This document shows, piece by piece, positions 41,278-51,184 of a stretch of DNA of 51,184 bases; the first letter of the stretch is position 1; every line of letters begins with the position of its first letter. Under the pieces are notes generated by a model, which was not told the DNA's origin, made no database searches, and worked only from the letters and a program-made list of their open reading frames with translations. The stretch is from positions 1-51,184 of the forward strand of contig JAJKFJ010022562.1 in NCBI GenBank assembly GCA_027382625.1, given 5' to 3'. The stretch comes from Tetmemena sp. SeJ-2015. Taxonomy: Eukaryota > Ciliophora > Spirotrichea > Sporadotrichida > Oxytrichidae. A program made the translations under genes and the position numbers.

Positions 41278-41760
41278 AAAAATAATATTTTACCATAAAG
41301 TAATAAGCTTATGGTTTTTATAGTAAATTATATCTTAAAATATAAATTAAGATTGTATTTTGCTTGCTATCTCTCATTGTTATTCTTGGAAGGAATGTTT
41401 GAGTTATTGCATTCAGAACCAAAAAGCAAATTTCCTATAATTTTAATTTTAAATTAAACATATTATTTTCTACACTTGTTTGTAAAAATCTTAATAAGTT
41501 TTTATATTGTTTTTTAATAGTTTTCATTTTTTAATGACATTTTTATTTTATTTGAGGTTATATTGCTGAACGACTAGCTTACGATCAACTTCTTTTGTAT
41601 GATCTATAATTCATTCAATATTTTTATAGTTAAAAACAAACTTTAATTTATTCTTAAGTTTAAAGTAGTGTGCTAGATAATAAATGATATTTATTAAGTG
41701 CATAAATGATAGTTTTAATAAATTTGGAATATAAAATATGCAATAGAAATTATTTGTTTT

Positions 41761-43365
41761 TAGTTATGATCTATAAGCTTGAACATCTCAAAGATCTTGC
41801 CATAATTGATTTCGTCCTCTTAAAACTGAATGTCAATTTATTCCTTAAATATGTACCAACAACAAAAAAACTATTCCTAATTTTGATAACTTCTTTAAAT
41901 TTTTATTCCTCTAATGTTTTCAAAATCTCGCAAAGCTGTTTGTTAACTTCCAATTTGAATATATCCTTTGAGAGAGTTAATTTCTGTTTCAGCAAAAATA
42001 AAATACATTTATGATCTATAGCATTTGGGCCTAATAGCTTATAAACCTATAAATTATTTCAATAATCTCCACAAAATTTGGTAAAGAAAAGAACTTTAAT
42101 TGCTAAAAATTTATCGAAATTGAAAATTTGCAATTGATAAATAGATTTTATTTAGAATAAATTAAATTAGGATTATCAGGATTTCCCTATGAAGACCAAG
42201 GTAAAGGCTCGCCAGTCAAAAACATCAAAATTAAATCTTCATAATACAAACATTATTTTTTTAATATTATGATCAATGAGTAGACAAGCGAAATCAAATC
42301 GTCTACTCTACCAGATTCAATTTGCATCAGTACATTCACAGATGCTGTAAATGGAGTTCCTCTATTAGCTTGTTAGGTATTACTCCTCTGTAATAGCTTA
42401 CCGTTTTCATCTCTGAACTTTTTGCAAGAGCCAAGGTCTACTAAAAATATCATAGATTTATTTTATTTAAACTTGGAAATTAATTATAAAATGCGTTTCC
42501 TTCATGCCATCTAAAATTATCTGGCTTTATATCACTGTGAATGTAAACATTATTATTTTATCTTTCTTGAGAATTAACTTTATATTTTTATAATATTTAC
42601 CCAATTCTATGAAGAGAATATACAGCTTCAAGCATTTTTAAGGCCTGATTTTTAAACTAAGCAATTTTCGTTGGTTCATTGAGATCTTGAGGACTAAAGG
42701 CTTAGAGTTGTTCATCAAACAAAATTATTTTAGAATTACAATATTTTAACTGCATATTCTAATTTAAGCTTATTTTTTTATTTAAATCAAAGTATTCCAT
42801 GATAAGGATATTGACAGTGGCCTTCGAATCATCAGATACATTGCACAGACCGTGATAGTAGTAGGTGGGTATCCTCACTTGTAAATCTTAGTTCTGCCCC
42901 TCATATTTTTTTCTTTCTTCTTGCATTTTCTTTTGAAATTTTATTCATAAATAAAGAATATAACTTTAATAGGTTGGCTTCGTTGGTAAGGTTTTTGTTT
43001 TGTGACTAAATTGACTCAAACTTAACTGCATAGTTTTACTCTGTTTTAGAGCACTTATACCGTGCTACAGTTCCAAAAAATATAATAATTGAAGAGAGAA
43101 TATATTTACTATATTTTGGAGAAAGAAACTATTGAAAACACAAAGCATAGAAATTTTTTATATGTAAAAATTAATTTATATTTCCGAAGGTCCCGCTTCC
43201 AATTTATAATTATAAAAATTTATAATATTAAATAGAGATTTAGAAATAAAGATAGCTAACTTAAGAATTGCTTATTATTTTTGAGTGAATGACTTCCTAT
43301 AGTATGAGCACCTTCGAGGAAAGCTTTTTTATTTCTTAGGGAAGTTAGTCTTGGTTTATCATCAT
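41761..43365 (-). CDS. CK1-like protein kinase, paralog A, atypical motifs
   Basis: ATG at 43365 (MMINQDQLPQEIKKLSS). Pieces in order: glycine loop IGSGTFG (about 43185-43205), TVARYKCSKTEQNYAVKFE with the ATP lysine, IPTYYYHGL, ILIMEYFD, KNQALKMLEAVYSLHRIG, catalytic loop VYIHSDIKPDNFRWH, then LVDLGSCKKFRDENGK, RGTPFTASVNVLMQIESGRV-DDLISLVYSL, FLTGEPLPW, and a C-terminal piece NYGKIFEMFKLIDHN. The GT-x-ASxN…E…DDL-SL…FL-G-LPW pattern is the casein kinase 1 signature. DFG is DLG and HRD is HSD. IESs separate most pieces; the first (43075-43185, pointer GGAA) is certain. The downstream stop was not fixed, so 41761 is the limit of recognised sequence. Confidence 0.8.
43075..43185. other. IES in CK1 paralog A, pointer GGAA
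   Basis: 111 bp, A/T-rich; pointer at 43182-43185 and 43071-43074. Joins IGSGTFG to TVARYKCSKT. Confidence 0.82.
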
Positions 43366-43907
43366 TATAAATATAATAAATTATTACTTTTATAATGGAA
43401 GATTAAAAGAAAAAATTTATTTTTGAGAATAGAATTCTATGAATAATTTAAGATATATGCTTAGAAGAAAGTTTTAGTAATTTAAGATTAAATTCTACAA
43501 AATTTTAATAATTTCTTAGTTTGAAAAAATCTTTTTTAAAACTCTATTTATAAATGCTTATCATAGTTGATTTGAAATTTCTTCTCAAATATTTTTAGCG
43601 ATTGCGTAATAAAATATAGATAAAATAAATTTGCTAGATATGAATTGCGTCAGCACTTCTTTAGTGTGAGTCTATTATTGATCAATAGTATTTTAGACTT
43701 CTGTTGTCTATTCCTAATTTATTATAATGATTAATATTTCTGGAAATTATTACTTCAACACCTACTATATCTAGAAATAGCATTCTAAAATATTGGATCA
43801 AATAAATTACTAATTTCACCCACTTTCTCCTAATTATTCGATAAATAAATAAACTTGTGTTGTCTCTCAAAATCTCTTAAAATAAGTAGAAGTCTCTAAG
43901 ACTTTAT

Positions 43908-46280
43908 TCACTGTGGTGTGTGATCTTATTGATTAAACTGATCTTGACAGTCCTTTAAAAGCTTCGAACACTCACTGACTAGGATTTAATTACAGGGCCA
44001 TTACTCTTTTAGGCAATTTTCGGTCAATAATTAAGTAGATTCGTTTTCGTTATGAGAAACGATTTCTGATATTCTCTTTGGCTCTTCAACTAGTAGTATT
44101 TCGCCTTCTTACATTTTGGGAGAATTATTGCAAGAGCAGGTCAGGGAAGTGTCATTGAGAGTGATTCTAATTTCTTGGTTGCGATTTATGTCTAACCAAA
44201 GTTAAAGCTTCAAAATCTCCGCTAGCTTCTTGTCTATCCCTTCAACTAGAAAATTTCAGATAAATGGGATGAGGATTTGGAGCTTGCTGTAGAGAAATTA
44301 GCTTAATTCTTAAATCAAAATCCAAGGCTAGTCAGGTGAACCAAATTAACTGATGATGAATTAAATAGTGCTAACTGGTAAGAATTAAAAATTTAGTTTG
44401 AAACATATGATATGGGTGTAAGATTTGAGTTATGAAAATTATATGAGCTTTGCATATCTTTTCATTTGAAGCTTAAGATTACAGTAAAATGTGTCGAAAT
44501 TTCGTAATTTACTTCCTAATTTCTTTAAAATATAGAATCCATTTTCTAAAAATGAAATTTTAAGAACTGTATATTGAATTTTTTTATGATAGTTTTTTTG
44601 AATGTAAACAAAGTAGATCTGCACTATGATTAATAAATTGTAAATTTAAATTAGAAGTCTTGCAATTGCTCCTCTTATATTTTATCTTGCTGATTTTTCA
44701 ATGTAATGAACTAATTTAACTCCTTAATAAAAATTAAATTATTATAATAAATACTAACTTCTTTCTCATCTAGAAGAAATAATCTTTCAATTATTGTATT
44801 AATTCCTTAGAATATCTTTTTATAATCTCAATTTGCTATATATTATAAAATATTAATAAACTCCTTAAACCCTCCTCCTCCCTCTTCTTTTTCAGACTCT
44901 ACTTTTAGGCTATTTTATTTAGACAGAGTCTCTTTCAACAAAGAACTTTTTCTATCTATGATTTCCTCCAAGTTTCTTCCTAAGGTTTGATCTATTGTGT
45001 TTTCTGTGATAGATGAGTTAGGAGTAACGACGGCTGTCTGTTATGCTTTCCCCCCTGCCCTATCTTCAAAAAGCTGCAAGCTCTTTGAAATATTCAGAGT
45101 AAGTAAAAAGCATTTTCAAGCTAAAAAATTAAAGTTATATGCAAAAATTAATTTGAAAAGTTTTACCTAGAAATTATACTACTCACTCTATTAATTTATC
45201 ATAGTTAAGAAAAATATCTTAATTTTCAGTGAGATTATTTTAATTTAATTTTTATAAGATTAATTAGAGTAGGTTCTATTATTTCCTTCTCTTCTAGACT
45301 TTCAATAAAAGCTACTTGCTCACGCTAGATCAATTAAAGAGGAATTAAAATGTATTCCTTCCAATTTTTAAAACTATTTATATAAATCACTTCAAAATTA
45401 ATGAATAAGGATAAAATAATATTCTTGATTTTAAATTTAATAATTTATTGAAGATCATTAAAAATAATCTCCCATTTTCTATAGCCTTTTAAAATCTAAA
45501 ACTTTTTAATTTTGTCTCCCTTTTTTTATAGTTATAATGTTTGTACTTATTTTATAAGATGTGTTCGTCCTTTTCTTCTAATTTTGGCGCATTCAACTGA
45601 GAGTCATTTTAAGCTAAGCTTGAAGAATGATATTCAGTGATGAACTTGGGATTATAAACCTCAGCTAATTGTAAGTTTGGAGAAGGCAATTTTATTTAAA
45701 TAATTTTAGAATATAATTAGATGAAATATTAAAGATTGACAAAAATAAATATTTTAGGGTTGGAGATTTATCCTTTAAAATGAGGATCATTAAATTGATA
45801 TGAGTCTCAGCCATATTTTTAATTTAAATCTATTAGTGAAGTAGCAAAATTATAGAATGAGACTTTGGGGATAAAGATAAGATAGAGAGATAGCTTTCAT
45901 GCATACAGCCATTTCTGATTAAATTCATTAAAATTCAATTAAATAAAAAACTAAATCCACTTCTTATATTTATTTTATCTTTCAAAGAGGAGAGTCTAAA
46001 TCTTCCTAAAATCCGATAACAAAAATTCCCCAACTTTAAATAATAATTTTTAATGCAATTATTTCTCATTCTGAAAGTTACAACTAGATTTTACTTAAAA
46101 GAAGATAAAGCCGATTCCGACACAAATCAAAATTAAGAGCTGTGTTAGTTTCTTGAACCCCTTTATAATCAACTTTTCTTAAGAATTATCCAACCTCTAT
46201 TAAATATTATTTTTTTAGGGCGGCTTTTCAATCAGGCTTTAGTCTTCTCCATCGCTCAAACTATCTTAGTCATGGTACAT
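43908..46280 (-). CDS. Unrecognised membrane/coiled protein gene, IES-interrupted
   Basis: Minus-strand gene inferred from several protein-like pieces. ATG at 46280 opens 126 codons to a TGA: acidic start MYHDQDSLSDGEDQSLIEKP, then one clear membrane helix LTQLLILICVGIGFIFFQV, then a helical region FLLSDFRKIQTLLFERQNKY. Further pieces downstream: SPNLQLAEVYNPKFITEYHS (about 45660), REQVAFIESLEKKEIIEPTL (about 45320), SLQLFEDRAGGKAQQTAVVT with SSITENTIDQTLGRNLEEII (about 45080-44930), and EGEILLVEEPKRISEIVSHN ending in TGA at 43908-43910. A 7-bp word ATGGCTG repeats at the end of the first piece and near 45800 and may be a pointer. Long chance ORFs are possible here, but the charged, low-Phe composition of all pieces on one strand argues for a gene. 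Family unknown. Confidence 0.5.
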
Positions 46281-48264
46281 GTTAACATTATTGGATTTCT
46301 ATATTTATTCTGCAGCTAAATATAGTAAACAATATAACTGAGATCCTATTGAAAGAAGTTGAAAATTAAAATGGATAAAATTCCATTCCCCATTTTATAA
46401 AATGTAAATAAGTGAGTTTCTGTTCGACCGAAAAAGCATTAATAATGCAAAACTCTATTTTTAATAAACAGTTTAGGTGGATCGTAGTTTAGAGCTATAA
46501 GCAACTCAGCTTAAAATATTAAAGCAGATTAAGTATAAAAAATGGATTAATCTAAAATACATATTCGAAGTTACACAAAGAAGATTCTTAGAGAGGAACT
46601 CTCATTTATTTATGATTGGCTTTTGAGCAAGCTGGAGTTTAAGACGCGAATTATAATTTAATTTGCATATCTTAAGCTGCTCCTCATTTCATTTTGTCCG
46701 CTCCTCTTTTTATCTTAAATCCTCATATATATATTCCTCTTCGCTTTAATTTAAGCATGGTCATCATTAAATTCTTTTCCAAAAATACTCTCATTGCTTT
46801 GAATTACATTACTATCCATTCTAGGTTTCCCAAGCCTCTTACTATTGGTAGAATATATATATTTTATGGATGGAAAGTTCAAAATTGATTTCTAGGGAGG
46901 GAAGGAACAGGCTAGAAAAGGGCCTATTTAAATTATTTAATTTTTGAATTAAGACACTTTTAGAATCGAAAATAGAGGATAAAACAGTCTCATGACAACC
47001 TGAAGAAAAAAAATTTTCTTTGAAGAATAGAAGATAAACCTCTTGATTGTTGGATTTAAGAACATGATAAGCTCAAGCAGAATCCTAAATTTCAGAGCAG
47101 ATAAATTAGACTCAATGAAAGGACAAGGAACAAGTTTCAAAAGAGATGATGATATTAAAGATATGGAAACAAACTAAGGCTCTAAGTCAAAGATTACAGG
47201 AAGCTAAACTAAGTGTGGCAAAATTGCTTCCTCAAGAAGGCTGGTGACTACAATACATACCCAGCCGAGACAGTTCAATCGAGGTTGGCATGTTCCATTA
47301 TTTTAAATTTAACAATCATATATAAACTCTCATAATATATTAAAAGCTCTAATTTACACTTCCTTCCCCTCCCTAGAAATCAATTTTGTACTTACCCTCG
47401 ATCAACAATTCACATTCTGCCTATATTAATTATGAATTCTTTACTATCTATTTTCCCTTCATAAGTTTTAGGGTTATTTTGCTTTTTAGATGGTTGGATA
47501 TCTATCTATGAAGAGTAAGAATAGTCAAGGGGTCTACTTTGTTAAGGCTTAATTTTTGCGGATTGATTTATAGGCTTATTAGGTAAAATTTTTACCTTTC
47601 TCGCCATGTTTTAAAATATCAATAGCTTCTTTTCTGTTGCAATTTAGAACGTGGTGGTTCCATTATCTTAAATTAAATATTTCTTGTGTTAAATGTCTCG
47701 ATACTGGGTTTGGAGATATTTAAACCAATCCGCATTAATTGAAGCTTAGTCCTCTAGTTCTAGGAGGTACCAAAATATGCAAGTTTTCCAATTTAAACCC
47801 CTGGATGAACTAATTTCAATTTAATTTACTATAATTATGAAGAAATGCATGCCTGAATTAAAATAAAGCATAATTCAAGATTAAAAAGCACACATCTTTA
47901 ATAAGATTTTTTATTAAATATAAACATGGAATTACTTTAAAAGACCTACATTTATTTCTATAGGACAACAAAAATGAGATTTTAAAGGGAATTCTTTTAA
48001 ATCGCAAAATTCTAATTTTTACTTTAAATTATTTTAAAAATATAAATTATAAATTAAATATCAATTACACTTTATAATAAAGAAACCGGAATTACTATTT
48101 ATTTATAAAAAATTAAAGTGTTTTAATTCTTGATTCTAACATGAAACTGTATCCTCAATTTTCTGATCAATAATCAAAAAAATAAACTATAAATAATGAG
48201 GATAAAAAATGAATTAGAAAATTATTAATATTGCTGATTAAATTTAATAAGTTATTTTTATATT
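46281..48264. other. AT-rich region with one possible coding fragment
   Basis: Nothing firmly supported. Inverted words GCGGATTG/CAATCCGC occur near 47557 and 47727. A plus-strand open frame at 47004-47435 is listed separately. Confidence 0.4.
47004..47435 (+). CDS. Possible coding fragment, Ser/Lys-rich
   Basis: Open for 143 codons between TGA codons with TAA/TAG as Gln. The part from M at 47064 to about 47310 (MISSSRILNFRADKLDSMKG…, SKSKITGSQTKCGKIASSRR) has protein-like composition and above-background G+C. The remainder resembles translated AT-rich DNA. No family is recognised; it may be an orphan MDS. Confidence 0.25.
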
Positions 48265-50454
48265 GGCTCTCTGATCAATAGTTTAGAACATCTCTAATAT
48301 TTCATCATAATTGAATCCATCATTTTCAAATTAGCTATTAAGTTGCTCCTCTATTAAATAATACATTTTTAAATGGTGGTACTTATTTTAAGCTCATTTA
48401 TAAAGCTATTACAAAAAAATGGCGCATTATTTCTCTCAATTCTGAATTTAATTATATTTGTAAACTTAATTTCAAAAAATAATTTGCTTCTCTAGTCTCT
48501 TTAGTATTCGATATAGTCTTTTATTTACATCAAGCTCGAAATCTTCCTCTTTAAGATATAGCTTCATCAAAAGCATAAATTAATTTATAAAGCATATCCT
48601 GCATCATAGTAAACATTTAATCATATTTTTAAATAAAAAAAATCTTAAATTTCAATTAGAAAATATTACAAAATTTATTCCTTATTAAAGATTGATAATA
48701 AAATATATTTTTAGACCTATCATTTTTAAAGGGTAAGTTTACTTGAAGTTGGAATTCTAGCCCAAGGAAGTTATTCTCCAGTTAGCATCATCAAAGAATT
48801 TAAATCTATAATTATTTTATATTCAAAAAGAAAATTAATAAATAATTTAAGGACTACAACATGCACACATTTTATAATTAAAGAATAGACGAGAGAGATT
48901 AAGTCGTCAACTTAACCGTATTCTATTTGCAGCTGAGTGTGGATTGAGCAAGTCATGGGAGTGCCTCTTATAGGCACACCAGCAATCTTAGGAATGTGAT
49001 TTCCATTATCATCTAAGTATTTCTTACAGGAGCCGAGGTCCACTAAAAATGGAAAATAAAATATTAAAATACTATTGTTTAAAGAAATGTTTTGTATAGT
49101 ATAATTACAAGAATTTAATAGGAATTTAGCTTCGAATCCAAGGCAAAAATCATAGTTAAGCAGCTGATTATAAAAGTATATTTTGATCATTACAGTTGTA
49201 GGCAATAGAGATGAAAGACTTTTTTATTTTCAAAATTCCAAATGTGTTCTTCAGTAGAGCAAAGAAATGTCCAATGGTTTCAATTCTATCCATTTGAATT
49301 GACTTTAATTATATATTCTTGTACAATAATATGCTATAAATATCTGAAATAAACTATAGTTGATTCTCAATTAAATAATATCCTATATTTAAAATGCTTC
49401 TTCTTTGTGCCATCTAAAATTTTGGGGCTTGATATCAACGTGCACGTAAATTAATTTTCTTATCATTGAAAGATTAATAAGAATTAAAAACTTTTCAATC
49501 TGAAACTAGATTGAAGTATAATTTTAATATTTTTGACATAAATTTGAAATTATAGTCTATATAGTATTATTTTATGTAAAATTAGAATAGTTTTTTTTTT
49601 AATAAAAAAAAACTAAAGAAGAGAATAATTTCCTTAAATTGGAAACAGCTTTGATTAAGAGTATTTATATTGTAAAAGCGAAGATTTAATTTTTGGAAAT
49701 GTCTCTGCTAAAAATATAAGATAGACTGCTTTAAAAAAAATGAGCTAGATTAAAGCAATATCAATAGTAAATTTTAAATAAGTATAGGATATATTTTTAA
49801 GTAAATTAAAATTTTAAAACTGCTAAAATATTTACCCCACCTCGTGAAGTGAATGCACAGCCAAGAGCATTTTAAGCGCTTGATCTTTAAACAATTTCAC
49901 TTGATTTTAGTCATTTAGCTCCTCTGTAGTGAATTCCCTGACGTTCCAATCAATTTATAAATGAGTTTAATTTTAACTACTTATCAAAGTAGTCCATGAT
50001 GAGTATTTGAAATTATAAGTCTTCTTTAAATTCACTGTTTTAAGTTCCATGGTAGTAATACTGAGGTATCTTCAATCTCCTCCTCCCATTTTTGTCGAGT
50101 CCCACACTCCTCTCGTTTATTAACTTGCTTAAAAAATTAAACTTGAGATTACGAGATTCGTTCAGAAGAGTTTAAATTTGTACTTAGCTTGGTTCGAGCT
50201 TTACAGCATAGCTCTTCCCGTCTTCGCCACTATATTTTGCAACCATTCTAAAAATATTATAATCATTCCAAAGGTACCAGAGCCAATTCAAATATATTAA
50301 TGAGAATTTTAAGCATCAAGAATTAAACTGTATTCTATCAATAAGAATGTATACATTTTTGTTGTTGTTGTTGATACTGAATGATGATTGGATTGCTAAG
50401 TTTGGGAACATTTCCTTTATATATTTTAGATGGCACATCCTCTGCGTTTATCAT
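48265..50454 (-). CDS. CK1-like protein kinase, paralog B, atypical motifs
   Basis: Paralog of the 42-kb kinase, same strand. ATG at 50454 (MINAEDVPSKIYKGNVPKLS). Pieces: IGSGTFGMVAKYSGEDGKSY-AVKLE, LKIPQYYYHGT, ILIMDYFDK, FKDQALKMLLAVHSLHEVG, catalytic loop VHVDIKPQNFRWHKEEAF, LVDLGSCKKYLDDNGNHIPK, RGTPMTCSIHTQLQIEYGQV-DDLISLVYSL, LMMLTGEQLPWA, KEEDFELDVNKRLYRILKRL, and NYDEILEMFQTID. Again DFG is DLG and HRD is H-V-D; the loop asparagine is retained but in PQN rather than PDN. Two very short IESs are certain (50249-50268 pointer GAATG; 50128-50145 pointer CAAGTT). Larger inserts separate the other pieces. The join between the N-terminal piece and IGSGTFG (about 50290-50340) and the final stop are unresolved. 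Confidence 0.8.
50128..50145. other. 18-bp IES in CK1 paralog B, pointer CAAGTT
   Basis: Pointer at 50140-50145 and 50122-50127; 12 bp between copies. Because 18 is a multiple of three and the insert reads FNFLSK, the frame alone does not prove excision; the AT-only composition and perfect pointer do suggest it. Confidence 0.6.
50249..50268. other. 20-bp IES in CK1 paralog B, pointer GAATG
   Basis: Pointer at 50264-50268 and 50244-50248. Joins IGSGTFGM to VAKYSGEDGK. Only 15 bp lie between the two pointer copies. Confidence 0.82.
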
Positions 50455-51154
50455 TATAAATAACACAAAATCAATGCAGCTTAATTTTGAGTAGATTGAT
50501 TCATCCTCCTGAGACTTAGTGATTTGCTTTTGAAATGGTCAAATAAAATATTTTTATTTATGATGGTGAATTAGAAGTGACTTTTATTTAAAATTCGTTA
50601 CTCAGTAAGTTGATAGATTGTAGGTATGCTTACTTATTGATCAAGATATAATGAATAATCTTTTTATTAAATAATATACATTTTATTTCAGCTTTACTTA
50701 AAATCCATCAACAACTTTTAACATATTTGGATAGAGATGAGAATAATTATTTTTAATAAAGTCTAAAGTTCACTAAACTTTTTGAAGCCTATATTTTGAA
50801 ATTTACTATTGTAAAAAAATATATGTCTATATTTTTGACCAACTTTGTCCAATTTTAAATCTGTCTTGAATACAACTACCAAAATTAATTGGGAAAGAGA
50901 AATACTTATCAAATGATTCGCTAGTATGCAGAAGATGTAGTTTTCAATGATTTATCTGTGAAAAACGGACAAAATTGACTCAATTTTTCTATTAAAGATT
51001 GTTATTAATTGATAGAGGTAATAACTTTTCTTCTTTATAAAAAATAGTACATCAAATATTATGATATTGGAATTAAATATCAAAAATTATGTGTGTACAA
51101 GTCTCTTATTAATATCATCTTTAATATATCAATCAATATTATTCATCGAAAACA
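50455..51154. other. AT-rich flank, no gene seen
   Basis: Upstream of CK1 paralog B; should include its promoter. No other feature is recognised. Confidence 0.5.
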
Positions 51155-51182
51155 ACGAGTGCGAAAACACGAGTGCGAAAAC
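51155..51182. repeat. Two tandem copies of a 14-bp unit at the window edge
   Basis: ACGAGTGCGAAAAC at 51155-51168 and 51169-51182, preceded by a partial copy (CGAAAAC, 51147-51153). The G+C-rich unit is unlike the flanking DNA and may be the edge of a longer satellite array at which the assembly stops. Confidence 0.75.
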
Positions 51183-51184
51183 AT

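Noticed and set aside
1..51184. tRNA, rRNA, CRISPR or autonomous transposon (TBE-type transposase) genes
   Set aside because: I looked for cloverleaf-like blocks, rRNA conserved words, spaced repeats, C4A4 termini and transposase DDE motifs and saw none; a dedicated search could still find weak copies.

Overview
This window is almost certainly germline (micronuclear) DNA of a spirotrich, probably hypotrich, ciliate such as Oxytricha, Stylonychia or a relative. Two observations show it. First, TAA and TAG are read as glutamine and only TGA stops: the Q of the kinesin P-loop GQTGTGKT is a TAA codon, and many poly-Q tracts mix CAG, CAA, TAG and TAA. Second, almost every gene is cut by short AT-rich inserts whose two ends carry the same 2-15 bp word (a pointer). 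Removing the insert with one pointer copy restores the reading frame and, where a family is recognised, the expected protein. These are internal eliminated sequences (IESs) between macronuclear-destined segments (MDSs). Ordinary spliceosomal introns (GTAAGT...AG) are also present. Single reading frames therefore show only pieces of genes; the calls below come from reading across the pointers.

Layout. 1-2.4 kb: AT-rich, with a partial plus-strand coding fragment at the left edge and weak small ORFs. 2.47-3.54 kb (-): intact Q-rich protein of about 357 aa. 4.03-7.20 kb (-): B-type cyclin with a long Q/N-rich N-terminus, one intron and at least eight non-scrambled IESs. 7.69-13.33 kb (+): large coiled-coil protein with at least ten IESs. 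13.63-17.64 kb (-): a kinesin that is SCRAMBLED, with odd MDSs in one block and even MDSs in another block upstream, joined by ten pointer pairs of 7-15 bp. 17.64-21.05 kb (-): helical/coiled-coil protein gene plus a Q-rich segment. 21.48-25.53 kb (+): low-complexity protein of unknown role. 26.64-34.05 kb (+): AGC-family protein kinase with an N-terminal MGN motif and a very long Ser/Gln/Lys-rich tail. 34.21-35.10 kb (-): mitochondrial ribosomal protein L24. 35.50-36.75 kb (+): peroxin-16. 37.05-38.46 kb (-): EamA/SLC35-like transporter. 38.5-51.2 kb: very AT-rich and gene-poor, but holding two diverged CK1-like kinase paralogs (41.8-43.4 and 48.3-50.5 kb, both -), an unrecognised membrane-protein gene between them (43.9-46.3 kb, -), a 331-bp element with terminal inverted repeats (40.95-41.28 kb), and the start of a 14-bp tandem repeat at the right edge.

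The genes do not form a pathway. What unites them is the germline architecture: most are simply interrupted, one is permuted, and in that one a scrambled segment lies wholly inside an intron, so that DNA unscrambling must rebuild an intron before splicing removes it. Several genes also show one-base frame breaks that pointers do not explain; these may be assembly errors or real germline lesions.
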